This document shows positions 55,985-64,000 of a stretch of DNA of 64,000 nt, piece after piece (the first letter of the stretch is position 1; every line of letters begins with the position of its first letter). The DNA is from Oceanomicrobium pacificus. GTDB lineage: Bacteria; Pseudomonadota; Alphaproteobacteria; Rhodobacterales; Rhodobacteraceae. Both the position numbers and the translations under genes were made by a program. The notes under the pieces were generated by a model, which saw nothing but the letters and a program-made list of their open reading frames with translations, was not told the origin of the DNA and did not search any database. Location of the stretch: NCBI RefSeq assembly GCF_009833495.1, contig NZ_WUWG01000007.1:124001-188000 (forward strand), in the 5' to 3' direction.

Positions 55985-56854
55985 TCAGTCTCCCAATGGG
56001 CCGTCGGGTGGCGCAAGCCCGACGGTCAGCATCTGGTGCTTGATCCGGCGCATCGTTTCGCGGGCCGGGTCGCCGATCCGCGCAGCGACTTCTGTCGCCA
56101 GAAGGTCCAGCAGAATAAGCCCGCCATAGCGCGCGGCGCTCGGGCGCAGAATATCGTCATGCTCGTCGAGCGACAGGCCGATCACCCGATCGGCCAGCTC
56201 CGCGAGCGGGCTGCCAGGGCGGGTGAGCGCGATGCCGGTCGCTCCGTAATCCCGTGCGGCGGCCATGCAATCCAACGTTGCCGGTGACCGGCCGGCCTGA
56301 GAGATGACAAGACATGCATCGCCCTTGCCGAGCGTCGCCGCCTGCATCAGCGCGCGGCCCCCGTCAACGGTCGCCGTGGCCGCCAGACCCAGCCGGTAGA
56401 GGCGGTTCTCCGCTTCGCGGGCCAGCAACGAACTGTGCCCGCCCTGACCGAAGACCAGAATGCGACCGGCGGATGCGACCGCGGCGACGGCCGCATCGAA
56501 ACCGGCGCGGTCGCGCCCGTCGAGCGCGTCCGACATGGCCCGGCTGGCGCCGTCGAGCAGGGCGGCCGCACTGGCATCCGCCCCGGCATGTGCGCCGCCC
56601 AGCGGCTGGCGATAGCGCAGCCCCGGACGCCCGGCTTGTGTCAGCGCCACGCGGAACCGCGCGAAACTGTCGATCCCAAGCCGGCGGCAGAATCGGGTGA
56701 CGGTCGGCGGGGATACGCCGGCGCGTGCGGCCAGTTCGGTGATCGGGACCGAGGCCGCCCAGTCCGGCTCGGATGCGACCAGCGCCGCCAGCGCCTGTTC
56801 GGCGGGCGGCAGGTCGGGCATCTGCCGGTCCAGTGCGGCCAGAAGGTCGGTCAT
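55985..56854 (-). CDS. RpiR family transcriptional regulator
   Basis: 289 residues. An N-terminal helix-turn-helix (ITELAARAGVSPPTVTRFCRRLG) is followed by a SIS sugar-phosphate-binding domain (about 120-250, RILVFGQGGHSSLLAREAENRLYRLG and CLVISQAGRSPATLDCMAAARD). It probably senses a phosphosugar and controls the surrounding hexosaminidase and SDR genes. The ATG overlaps the RidA stop (ATGA). Confidence 0.93.
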   Translation of the reverse strand: MTDLLAALDRQMPDLPPAEQALAALVASEPDWAASVPITELAARAGVSPPTVTRFCRRLGIDSFARFRVALTQAGRPGLRYRQPLGGAHAGADASAAALLDGASRAMSDALDGRDRAGFDAAVAAVASAGRILVFGQGGHSSLLAREAENRLYRLGLAATATVDGGRALMQAATLGKGDACLVISQAGRSPATLDCMAAARDYGATGIALTRPGSPLAELADRVIGLSLDEHDDILRPSAARYGGLILLDLLATEVAARIGDPARETMRRIKHQMLTVGLAPPDGPLGD

Positions 56855-57243
56855 GTGGCGGCGGGCGCCTTGTAGGCCACACAATCCACCTCGACCTTGC
56901 AATCGACCATCATGGTTGCCTGCACACAGGCGCGGGCGGGTGGGTGCTCTCCGAAATATTCCGCATAGACCTTGTTGAAGGACCAGAAATCGCGCGGATC
57001 ATCGAGCCAGACACCGACGCGCACGACATGTTCGAGCCCGTAGCCAGCCTCTTCCAGAATGGCGATCAGGTTGCGGATCGTCAGATGCGACTGTTCGACG
57101 ATGCCGGTGCCGACGATCTCTCCGTCCTTCATGGCGACCTGTCCGGACACATGAAGCCAGCCGTCGGCCTCTACCGCGCGGGCAAAGGGCAGGGTCTGGC
57201 CACCGGCACCGGGTTTGGACGCGCCGTATCGCGTGATGCTCAT
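56851..57243 (-). CDS. RidA family protein (enamine/imine deaminase)
   Basis: 130 residues, the usual size. It has the RidA pattern: GWLHVSGQVAMKDGEIV, an IRNLIAILEEAGYGLEHVVRVGVWL helix-strand, the substrate-binding R104 in PPARACVQ and an end segment VDCKVEVDCVAYKA. RidA proteins hydrolyse reactive 2-aminoacrylate-type enamines. GGAGA precedes the ATG. It is first in the leftward operon and divergent from the gene at 57341. Confidence 0.92.
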   Translation of the reverse strand: MSITRYGASKPGAGGQTLPFARAVEADGWLHVSGQVAMKDGEIVGTGIVEQSHLTIRNLIAILEEAGYGLEHVVRVGVWLDDPRDFWSFNKVYAEYFGEHPPARACVQATMMVDCKVEVDCVAYKAPAAT

Positions 57244-57254
57244 CGCAGTCTCCG

Positions 57255-57338
57255 TAAATTATTTTCGTATCGCTTGACCGATTTCGGGATAATCCGTAGT
57301 TTTATCGCCAATCTCAAGCCAATTGTGAAAAATATTTA
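57255..57338. promoter_or_regulatory. Inverted A/T-rich pair in the divergent ridA region
   Basis: TAAATTATTTTC (57255-57266) and GAAAAATATTTA (57327-57338) are inverted copies with 10 of 12 matches. The second one ends 2 bp before the ATG at 57341. They could be RpiR-type half sites; the rest of this 97-bp region would hold the divergent promoters. Confidence 0.35.
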
Positions 57339-57340
57339 GC

Positions 57341-57844
57341 ATGTCCGACCGCGATCCGTTCACCCCGCCTTTCGCCCCAGACGATGAGGCCCGCCGTGCC
57401 ATCTGGGAGATGCTTGTCCCCCGCGATATCGATGCGTTTCTCGCCGCGGACTGGTCGATGGTGGAAGACGATTTCGAGGATGCGGCCTTTTTCGGCATCC
57501 ACGGGCAGAACAGCCCCGATGCCGATGCGTGGTCACTGGCCTTCCCCGATCTTGCAAGCTACCGCGCCGAATGGCTCCGTCAGGCAAAGGATTTCGCGAC
57601 GCAGAGTTTCGCGGAAGACCCGCGGCCCGCACTGTTCCGCGCCACCCGGCTGGAAGAGATCGAGATTTCCGGAGATAGGGCTCTGGTGCGCAAGAAGTTC
57701 GATGGCGCGCTGAAACGGACCGATGGCGGCAGCGACCGGCTGTTGTGGCAGACCCACTACCATTGCCACCGGATCGGGGGCCGCTGGAAGATCTGCGGCT
57801 TCCTTGGCTACCTGCCGAACCCGCTCGGGCAGCCCGCAGGATAG
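57341..57844 (+). CDS. Small protein with possible NTF2/SnoaL-like fold
   Basis: 167 residues, no signal peptide. An N-terminal helix (DEARRAIWEMLVPRDIDAFLAADWSMVEDDF) and later strands (RATRLEEIEISGDRALVRKKFDG and LLWQTHYHCHRIGGRWKICGFLGYLP) have the order of NTF2-like proteins. The assignment is by pattern only. It is first in a rightward operon, 15 bp before the MlrC-like gene. Confidence 0.65.
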   Translation: MSDRDPFTPPFAPDDEARRAIWEMLVPRDIDAFLAADWSMVEDDFEDAAFFGIHGQNSPDADAWSLAFPDLASYRAEWLRQAKDFATQSFAEDPRPALFRATRLEEIEISGDRALVRKKFDGALKRTDGGSDRLLWQTHYHCHRIGGRWKICGFLGYLPNPLGQPAG

Positions 57845-57859
57845 GGCAGGGAGCAGACC

Positions 57860-59329
57860 ATGACCCGGCGTATCTTTGTCGCGGCAATGGCGACCGAGAC
57901 GAACAGTTTCTCACCGATCAGGATCGACCTGCGGGCCTTCGAAGCCTCTTTGTTCGCGGGGCCGGGCGCGCATCCCGAAACCCCGACGCTCTGCACGGCG
58001 GTCTTTCCGGTGGGGCGCAGGGTCACCGCGCGACGCGGCTGGACTTTGGTCGAGGGCACGGCCGCCTGGGCCGATCCGGCCGGGCTCGTGTCCCGCGCCG
58101 CGCATGAAAGCCTGCGGGACCGGATACTGGCCGAGCTTGCGGGTGCCGGTCCGGTCGATGCGGTGATGCTGGGCCTCCACGGGGCGATGATCGCGGACGG
58201 CTGCGACGATCCAGAGGGCGACCTGCTCGCCCGCATTCGCGCCCATGTCGGACCGGATGTTCCGGTGATGGCCACGCTCGACCCGCACAGCCACCTGACC
58301 AAAAAGCGCGTGGCCGCGGCTGACGCGCTCGTGGCGTTCCGCGAGTTCCCGCACACGGATTTCGTTGCAACCGCCGAACGCGCCTGGGCGCTGATGGAGC
58401 GCCGGCTCGATGGCGATCTCGATCCGGTCATCCTGACCGCCGATCCGAAGATGATCGACGTTTTCCCGACCTCGCGCGCGCCGATGCGCCGGTTCGTGGA
58501 CGATATGGTTGCAGCGGGGGAGGACTTTCCCGGCGGTGCGGACCTGTCGCTCATCCACGGGTTCATGGCGGGAGACGTGCCGGAGATGGGCACAAAGATG
58601 ATGATCGTGGCGGACCGGTCCCGCGCGGTCGAGGCGCAGGCCCTGATCGACCGGTTTGCCGCCCGGATCCGGGCCCTGCGCGGACAGGTCCGGGCCGAGG
58701 AACTGGATGTGCCCGAGGCGCTGAAGCGTGCGCAGGACAGCTCGTCCCGCCCCGTGACCATTGCCGATATGTGGGACAATCCGGGTGGCGGCACGGCAGG
58801 TGACGCGACCGTGCTCCTGCGCGCCGTGCGCGATGCGGGTCTGTCGAACGTCGCCTTCGGGACCATCTGGGACCCCGGCGCCGTGGCGATCTGCATGGCC
58901 GCAGGCGCGGGCGCGCAGCTGTCGCTCCGGATCGGGGCCAAGTCGGCGCCCGGCACCGGCCTGCCCGTCGATCTGGACGCACAGGTCGTCTCTGTCCGCA
59001 AGGACGCGCACCAGATGTTCGGCGGCTCAATAGTGCCGATCGGGGATGCGGCACATATCCGGGCGGGAGGCATCGACATCATCCTCAATTCGACCCGCGC
59101 GCAATGTTTCGACACATCGCTTTTCACGCTCTTCGGGATCGATCCGGCGGCGCGCGATATTCTGGTGGTCAAATCGACCAATCACTTCTACGACAGTTTC
59201 GCGCGGCTCGGTGGTGAGATCCTCTATTGCGCGGCCGGGACGCCCTATCCGAATGACCCGCGCCGCACCGCTTATCGCCAAGCACCACGCGATATCTGGC
59301 CCATTGCCGACGACCCGCCGGAGGATTGA
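57860..59329 (+). CDS. M81 family metallopeptidase (MlrC-like)
   Basis: 489 residues, the usual length. Family features are the opening IFVAAMATETNSFSP, MLGLHGAMIADGCDDPEGDLL, VMATLDPHSHLT, a REFPHTDFVATAERA segment, and the C-terminal domain opening TIADMWDNPGGGTAGDAT. The first named member, MlrC, hydrolyses linear microcystin in sphingomonads. Most relatives in other bacteria have unknown peptide or amide substrates. Only 1 bp separates its stop from the next ATG. Confidence 0.92.
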   Translation: MTRRIFVAAMATETNSFSPIRIDLRAFEASLFAGPGAHPETPTLCTAVFPVGRRVTARRGWTLVEGTAAWADPAGLVSRAAHESLRDRILAELAGAGPVDAVMLGLHGAMIADGCDDPEGDLLARIRAHVGPDVPVMATLDPHSHLTKKRVAAADALVAFREFPHTDFVATAERAWALMERRLDGDLDPVILTADPKMIDVFPTSRAPMRRFVDDMVAAGEDFPGGADLSLIHGFMAGDVPEMGTKMMIVADRSRAVEAQALIDRFAARIRALRGQVRAEELDVPEALKRAQDSSSRPVTIADMWDNPGGGTAGDATVLLRAVRDAGLSNVAFGTIWDPGAVAICMAAGAGAQLSLRIGAKSAPGTGLPVDLDAQVVSVRKDAHQMFGGSIVPIGDAAHIRAGGIDIILNSTRAQCFDTSLFTLFGIDPAARDILVVKSTNHFYDSFARLGGEILYCAAGTPYPNDPRRTAYRQAPRDIWPIADDPPED

Positions 59330-59330
59330 G

Positions 59331-60389
59331 ATGACCCGAATTGACGATCTGATGACCCCGGTTCCGGTGGTCGACGAGGAGGTGATGGCGGCGAATATCG
59401 CCCGCGTCCAAGAGTTTTTCGACGGGCTGGGCCGCAATTTCCGGCCTCATATCAAGACCCACAAGATCCCTGAGCTGGCCGAGGCTCAACTGGTCGCCGG
59501 CGCGCGCGGGATCAACTGCCAGAAGGTGACGGAGGCAGAGGTTTTCGCCGACGCAGGGTTCGACGATATCCTCATCACCTATAATATCCTCGGGGCGGAG
59601 AAACTGGCCCGTCTCGCGGCGCTCAATGCGCGGGTCCGCCTGACCGTGGTGGCCGACAATGCCACGGTGGTCGACGGGCTGGCTGACGCGTTCCATCCCG
59701 ACCGGCCACTGCGCATCCTCGTCGAATGCGAGACAGGCGCGCGGCGCAACGGCGTGCAGACGCCGGAGGCGGCTGTGGAACTGGCCCGCCGGATCACCGC
59801 GGCGCCGGGGCTCATCTTCGAGGGGCTGATGACCTATCCCAAGCCGCATGGTGAAGCAGCGGTTGAGGCGTTTTTCAGCGAAACGATGGCGCTTCTGGAT
59901 GCGGCTGGCTTGGCCTGTCCGGTGCGGTCCCATGCCGGCTCGCCGAGCCTGTTCAACGCGGCCGATGTGCCGTCGGCCACCGAACATCGGGCGGGGACAT
60001 ATATCTACAACGACCGCAAGATGGTCCGCGAGGGCCATTGCCGGATCGAGGACTGCGCCATGCATATTCTGGCGACGGTCGTCTCCTGCCCGACGCCCGA
60101 CCGTTGCGTGCTCGACAGCGGGTCGAAGACGCTGACCAGCGACCTGTCGGGCTTTGCTGATCACGGGCTGATCGTTGAACATCCCGGCGCGCGGATCGTC
60201 TCACTGTCGGAAGAACATGGTGTGGTTGACCTGTCGGATTGCGCAAGCCGCCCCGCTGTCGGCGACCGGGTGCGGATCATCCCCAACCACACCTGCGTCG
60301 TGTCCAACATGTTCGACCGGATGGTTTTCCACCGCCAAGGCACGATCACGCGGACCTTGCCGGTGCGCGCCCGCGGGCTTGTTTGGTAA
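59331..60389 (+). CDS. PLP enzyme of the D-serine dehydratase / D-threonine aldolase family
   Basis: 352 residues from the ATG at 59331, preceded by GGAGG. It has an alanine-racemase-like barrel with the PLP lysine in RPHIKTHKIPELA (K42 or K45), then a DSD1-type C-terminal barrel. The metal-binding pair is H320-x-C322 (PNHTC). As I recall, an HxC pair is characteristic of zinc-dependent D-serine dehydratase, whereas D-threonine aldolase has HxD. This favours a dehydratase. That would yield 2-aminoacrylate, the RidA substrate, and a RidA gene lies in the divergent operon. Confidence 0.85.
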   Translation: MTRIDDLMTPVPVVDEEVMAANIARVQEFFDGLGRNFRPHIKTHKIPELAEAQLVAGARGINCQKVTEAEVFADAGFDDILITYNILGAEKLARLAALNARVRLTVVADNATVVDGLADAFHPDRPLRILVECETGARRNGVQTPEAAVELARRITAAPGLIFEGLMTYPKPHGEAAVEAFFSETMALLDAAGLACPVRSHAGSPSLFNAADVPSATEHRAGTYIYNDRKMVREGHCRIEDCAMHILATVVSCPTPDRCVLDSGSKTLTSDLSGFADHGLIVEHPGARIVSLSEEHGVVDLSDCASRPAVGDRVRIIPNHTCVVSNMFDRMVFHRQGTITRTLPVRARGLVW

Positions 60390-60442
60390 CGTTTTATTGA
60401 CCTTTTGAGGAAATCGGCCGACACTTCTCGCGTTAAAGAGGT

Positions 60443-60967
60443 GTGGGCGTAGACGTGCAGGCAGACTATCCAGACGATTGGTTCGACTTCACGGAGAGCC
60501 AACTCGCCGATTTTGGCGCGATGATGTTCCTGTCGTCGCTGGTCAAAGTGCACCAGCGCCGCACCCTTCTGTCCAATTTCCGCAGTTTCGAGACGCCGTG
60601 GCGGCTGGGCCAGTATCACATTTTCCGCGCCACCAACGGATCACCCCGCGCCTTCATGACCTATGCGGCGCTGAGTGAGGAGGCCGAGCGCGCCTATGCG
60701 CTCGACCAGCACCCGATCGAGCCCGAGGACTGGGCCGCCGGGCAGGCGGTTTGGATCATCGACCTTGTGGCGCCCTTCGGGCAGGTTCCGCAGATCGTGG
60801 AGATGATCAAGCGCGACGCACCGTTCCAGAGGGTGCGCACAAACCGGCTGACGGCGGATATGGAAACCCAGAGGATTGTCGAATGGGTCCGCGACGCGGA
60901 GGGCAAGGTCCACATGTCCGTCATCCGCCCGCGCGACTTCCGCACTGTGGCGGAACTGGAGGCGTAA
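60443..60967 (+). CDS. Toxin-activating lysine acyltransferase, HlyC-like
   Basis: 174 residues from a GTG at 60443; another GTG at 60455 is possible. It has the family layout of HlyC: an early catalytic His (H37), then PIEPEDWAAGQAVWIIDLVAPFGQ with the conserved Asp (D107). In HlyC, the matching segment is EDWTSGDRKWFIDWIAPFG. HlyC-type enzymes transfer fatty-acyl groups from acyl carrier protein to lysines of RTX proteins. It directly abuts the Hint-domain gene (TAA then ATG), so the two are probably co-expressed. No RTX toxin gene lies next to it. Confidence 0.88.
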   Translation: MGVDVQADYPDDWFDFTESQLADFGAMMFLSSLVKVHQRRTLLSNFRSFETPWRLGQYHIFRATNGSPRAFMTYAALSEEAERAYALDQHPIEPEDWAAGQAVWIIDLVAPFGQVPQIVEMIKRDAPFQRVRTNRLTADMETQRIVEWVRDAEGKVHMSVIRPRDFRTVAELEA

Positions 60968-61945
60968 ATGGTAAACTTTGCAGCAAACCCCGATGAATCC
61001 GATCTTGTCGGGTCGGTCACGAAATCGGACCTCGATACGAGCGGCCAGATCAACATCTTCTGGTATGCGGGGCCGTTTCCGGTCGCGAACGTCAATGATT
61101 CCGGCACATTCGAGATATTCATTCAACCTTCGGTCGGCACTGCAACGGTCGATGATAACGGCAACTGGACCTATGATCTGGGCGACAAGTCGAATTTCAT
61201 CCTGAACGGGTCGGTCACATTCACAATTCGCGGAACCGAGACAAACCCGGGCGACCCTGCCAACCCGATCACGGTCGACACGGTTATCACCATCAACTTC
61301 GATGTCTGCTTTGTCACCGGCACGCGCATCCTGACGCCGGACGGCTGGCGGCGGGTAGAGGACCTGACGGTCGGCGACAGCGTCACCACTCTCGACGGCG
61401 GCCCGCAGGTCATCCGCTGGATCGAGGGGCGCGATCTGGACCCGGCGCGGCTCGCATCCAATCCCGAGCTTTGTCCGATCCGGATCAAGGCCGGCACATT
61501 CGGGGCGGGCCGGCCGGAACGGGACTTGCGGGTTTCGCCGCAGCACCGGGTGCTGTTCTCAGGCCCGCAGGCGCAACTGCTCTTCGGTCAGGCGGACGTG
61601 CTCGTGGCCGCCAAGAGCCTCCTCGGCTTGCCGGGCGTCTCGCAGGAGATGCCCGAAGCGGGGATCGGCTATTTCCACATCCTTCTGGACCGGCACGAGG
61701 TTCTGATCGCCGAAGGGCTGGAGGCCGAGAGCCTCTATCTCGGCGAGGAGGCCCTGTCGGTGATGGGATCGGACGGGCTTCAGGAACTGGCCGCGATCTT
61801 CGGGGATGCGACACCGGGGCCGGCCGGCCTGTTCGGTCCGGCCGCGCGCCACATCCTGCGTGATTATGAGGCGCGGTCGCTCGTGGCGCTGCACAAATCG
61901 CGCCTGAAACAGGCCGGGGCCGAAGCGCCGCACCACCTGCCGTAA
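60968..61945 (+). CDS. Hint-domain protein
   Basis: 325 residues. Residues about 1-112 form an Ig/VCBS-like beta segment (GTATVDDNGNWTYDLGD). C114 then opens a Hint domain (CFVTGTRILTPDGWRRVEDLTVGDSVTTLD), with the later block RDLRVSPQHRVLFSG and HEVLIAEGLEAESL. These are features of the Hint_2 type common in Rhodobacterales secreted proteins. The inner cysteine and histidine could allow intein/hedgehog-like self-cleavage, but the usual C-terminal Asn is not obvious. It is coupled to the HlyC-like gene. Confidence 0.92.
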   Translation: MVNFAANPDESDLVGSVTKSDLDTSGQINIFWYAGPFPVANVNDSGTFEIFIQPSVGTATVDDNGNWTYDLGDKSNFILNGSVTFTIRGTETNPGDPANPITVDTVITINFDVCFVTGTRILTPDGWRRVEDLTVGDSVTTLDGGPQVIRWIEGRDLDPARLASNPELCPIRIKAGTFGAGRPERDLRVSPQHRVLFSGPQAQLLFGQADVLVAAKSLLGLPGVSQEMPEAGIGYFHILLDRHEVLIAEGLEAESLYLGEEALSVMGSDGLQELAAIFGDATPGPAGLFGPAARHILRDYEARSLVALHKSRLKQAGAEAPHHLP

Positions 61946-62029
61946 CGGCACCCGGGTCTGGCGCTTCACGCCCGCCGCACCCGCGACTAGGGTCTCCGGC
62001 AACGTTTCTCGATTGACCGGACCTGGTGC

Positions 62030-63361
62030 ATGAAAATCCTCCGACTGTCCCTGGGGCTGATCCTCGCCCTTCTCCTGGGCGTGCTGATCTGGCTTGCCGT
62101 CGCGCCGCCTGCGATGATCCGCGTGGCGACCGCCTACACGGCGAAAATCGTCTGCTCGAACCATTTCATTGCCGCCCGCGATCCAGCAGAGGTGCTGGCC
62201 GTCGATGTGCAGGCGCCCGGCCATCCGATCCTCGGCTTCATATCGATCGACGTCGATGACAGCGCGGGCCGGGTGGACGCCCGCCTGCTGGGACTTTTCG
62301 GGCGCGGCACCGCGCTGCACCGGTCAGGGCATGGCTGCGCCGTGGCACCGGACGGGAACGTGGCCGCGCTGGCTGCAAATGCACCCGCGACGGAACCGGC
62401 GCCCCTTGCCATAGATCCCGTTCCGGCGATCCAAAATCTGCTCGGTGATGAGTCCCTGACCGGGCCGGGCATGCGCGCGGTTCTGGTCCTGAAAGACAAG
62501 CAGGTGATCGGCAAGACCTATGCTGACGGCTTTGATGCCGGAACGCCGCTGCTCGGCTGGTCCATGACCAAGACCGTCACCGCAGCGCTGATCGGCACTT
62601 TGGTGAAGGACGGCGCGCTTTCGCTCGACCAGAGCGTTGCGGACGCGGCCCCGAATGCTTTCGGCCATTGGGCCAGCGATGCCCGCGCGGCCATCACTGT
62701 GGCTGACCTTATGGGCATGGCGAGCGATCTGCGCTGGAACGAAGGGTACGGCACCGTCTCCGATGTCACGCGGATGCTCTATCTCGAAGCGGACATGGCC
62801 GCCTTCGCCGCGTCATCCCCGCTCGACGCGCCGGACGGCGCGGATGTGGGGCAGGTCTTCAACTATTCCTCGGGCACGACCGTGCTTCTGTCGCGGCTGG
62901 CGCAGGAACTGCTGGGCGCGGACGAGATGCAGGCGATGCGCGCACGGCTTTTCAATCCGCTCGGCATGGCCAGCGCGGTCGTCGAAGCGGATGCGACGGG
63001 CACGCTCGCCGGATCGTCCTACATGTATGCGACAGCGGCCGACTGGGCACGGTTTGGCGCCTTTGTCGGCGGAGCGGGGCAGGGGATCGTTCCGGCGGGG
63101 TTCACCGAATGGATGCGCGCACCGCACCCGGCATCGGATGGTGCGTACGGCCGGGGCCAGACCTGGATGCGCCCGCCGGGTCCGGCGCGCGACATTGCCC
63201 TGCCGGATGATGCCGTCTGGCTGTCGGGACATGACGGCCAGTCGGTCGGGGTCTTCCCGTCGGACCAGCTCGTGATCGTGCGGTTCGGCCTGACGCCCTC
63301 GTCGCTCGGCTATTCGCCCGCTGCGCTCAGCCGGGCGGTCCTCGACGCGCTCGACGGCTGA
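62030..63361 (+). CDS. Membrane-anchored serine hydrolase (beta-lactamase class C family)
   Basis: 443 residues. An N-terminal transmembrane anchor (about 5-27) leads to a periplasmic domain. The nucleophile motif S178-M-T-K181 (GWSMTKTVTAALIGTLV) is seen, followed by FNYSSGTTVLLSRL (YxN-like) and a late HDGQ segment. This is the penicillin-binding/esterase fold, and the substrate is unknown. It is a single gene, 84 bp after the Hint gene; I saw no strong element in that gap. Confidence 0.9.
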   Translation: MKILRLSLGLILALLLGVLIWLAVAPPAMIRVATAYTAKIVCSNHFIAARDPAEVLAVDVQAPGHPILGFISIDVDDSAGRVDARLLGLFGRGTALHRSGHGCAVAPDGNVAALAANAPATEPAPLAIDPVPAIQNLLGDESLTGPGMRAVLVLKDKQVIGKTYADGFDAGTPLLGWSMTKTVTAALIGTLVKDGALSLDQSVADAAPNAFGHWASDARAAITVADLMGMASDLRWNEGYGTVSDVTRMLYLEADMAAFAASSPLDAPDGADVGQVFNYSSGTTVLLSRLAQELLGADEMQAMRARLFNPLGMASAVVEADATGTLAGSSYMYATAADWARFGAFVGGAGQGIVPAGFTEWMRAPHPASDGAYGRGQTWMRPPGPARDIALPDDAVWLSGHDGQSVGVFPSDQLVIVRFGLTPSSLGYSPAALSRAVLDALDG

Positions 63362-63366
63362 ACATG

Positions 63367-63395
63367 AAAAAGGCGCGGCCGGGAAAAGCCGCGCC
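63367..63395 (-). terminator. Terminator of the leftward ABC gene
   Basis: A perfect 8-bp stem GGCGCGGC / GCCGCGCC with an 8-nt loop is followed, on the minus strand, by five T (AAAAA at 63367-63371 on the plus strand). It lies between convergent genes. A second stem (CCCGCCC / GGGCGGG) follows at about 63402-63425. Confidence 0.8.
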
Positions 63396-63442
63396 AGACA
63401 CCCCGCCCAATTTGGCCCGGGCGGGACATGTTTCAGATGCGG

Positions 63443-64000
63443 TCAGCCCTCGGCCGCGACGAGCAAGTCGGGGTCGATTTCCGTGAGCGCCACGCGGCGC
63501 TCGACGGCCTGACCGTCCGTGTCGAACAGGTGGCAGTCCGCCCCGTTGATCCCGATGTCGAGATCCGTACCGGGACGGGCTGGCGCGCTGCCGTCAAGAA
63601 GCGCACAGAAGGGCGTGTCGCTCTGGGCGACGCGGGCATAGGCGACCGTATGGATGCCGAGCCGCTCGATCACCGACGGATCGACCGTCAGGCGGGCATC
63701 TGCTTCGCCGAGCTTCAGATGTTCGGGGCGGATGCCGAGCGTCATCGACTGGCCGGCAAGCCCCGAATGGCCATGGACCGGCACCGTCAGTTCCGCGCCG
63801 TTCGGCAGGGTGACTGTGGCGCTGTCCTCATCCGCGCGGGAACAGGTGACGGGCAGGAAATTCATCTTAGGATTGCCGATGAACCCGGCGACGAACAGGT
63901 TGCGCGGCTTGTGATAGAGTTCCAGCGGCGTGCCGACCTGGCTGACGATCCCGCCGTCGAGCACCACGATCCGGTCGGCCATGGTCATGGCCTCCACCTG
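63443..64000 (-). CDS. ABC transporter ATP-binding protein, MalK/UgpC type (partial)
   Basis: The 5' part of the gene is beyond the right edge; 185 C-terminal residues are visible. They start just after the switch histidine (QVEAMTMADRIVVLDGGIVSQVGTPLELYHKP) and run through a TOBE regulatory domain (TLGIRPEHLKLGEADARL). The linker FVAGFIGNPKMNFLP is typical of sugar or glycerol-3-phosphate importers (UgpC/MalK/MsmK group). The Walker A and signature motifs are outside the window. Confidence 0.9.
   Translation of the reverse strand, partial: QVEAMTMADRIVVLDGGIVSQVGTPLELYHKPRNLFVAGFIGNPKMNFLPVTCSRADEDSATVTLPNGAELTVPVHGHSGLAGQSMTLGIRPEHLKLGEADARLTVDPSVIERLGIHTVAYARVAQSDTPFCALLDGSAPARPGTDLDIGINGADCHLFDTDGQAVERRVALTEIDPDLLVAAEG

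Overview
The window looks like chromosomal DNA of a GC-rich alphaproteobacterium, most likely a marine Rhodobacterales/Roseobacter-type organism. The basis is high-GC codon use, the polyamine (Pot/Puu/Spu) gene set, the HlyC-like plus Hint-domain gene pair, and general similarity to families common in that order. This is an inference from gene content; no rRNA or other taxonomic marker is present.

Region 1 (1-40391, + strand) is the unusual part. It opens inside a gigantic open frame that runs without interruption from base 1 to 30456 (at least 10,151 residues, about 1 MDa, N-terminus outside the window). The frame encodes a repetitive surface or secreted protein: beta-helix-like repeats with inserted modules, Calx-beta-like domains, a long RTX-type calcium-binding region and a short basic tail. 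Close behind it, with overlapping or nearly touching genes, follow a DUF3467-like small protein, a GAF-TM-HlyD fusion, a PqqD/M50-protease/HlyD fusion, a shortened SecA-like ATPase, a separate HlyD-type periplasmic adaptor, two unrecognised proteins and a radical SAM protein. I read this as a dedicated export and maturation system for the giant protein. It has a SecA-type motor, and no type I ABC exporter or TolC is visible here.

Region 2 (40505-43842) holds a SapC-family protein with a strong terminator, a divergent outer-membrane beta-barrel protein, and a PiT-family phosphate permease.

Region 3 (43862-53271) is a polyamine uptake and catabolism cluster: two PuuB-like FAD oxidoreductases, a PuuA-like glutamine synthetase homologue, a PotABC-type ABC transporter without its substrate-binding protein, a GntR/FCD regulator, and a putrescine-type aminotransferase. 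Matching TGATCA-centred palindromes on both sides of the regulator gene are candidate operators.

Region 4 (53281-60389) has a leftward operon (RidA, RpiR regulator, SDR dehydrogenase, GH20 hexosaminidase). It diverges from a rightward operon (small NTF2-like protein, M81/MlrC metallopeptidase, DSD1/D-threonine-aldolase-like PLP enzyme). The theme is amino-sugar or amino-acid salvage.

Region 5 (60443-64000) has a HlyC-type lysine acyltransferase directly abutting a Hint-domain protein, a membrane-anchored serine hydrolase, and the C-terminal part of a sugar-type ABC ATPase that runs off the right edge. I saw no rRNA, tRNA, CRISPR array, insertion sequence or prophage. No gene-free stretch exceeds about 240 bp.
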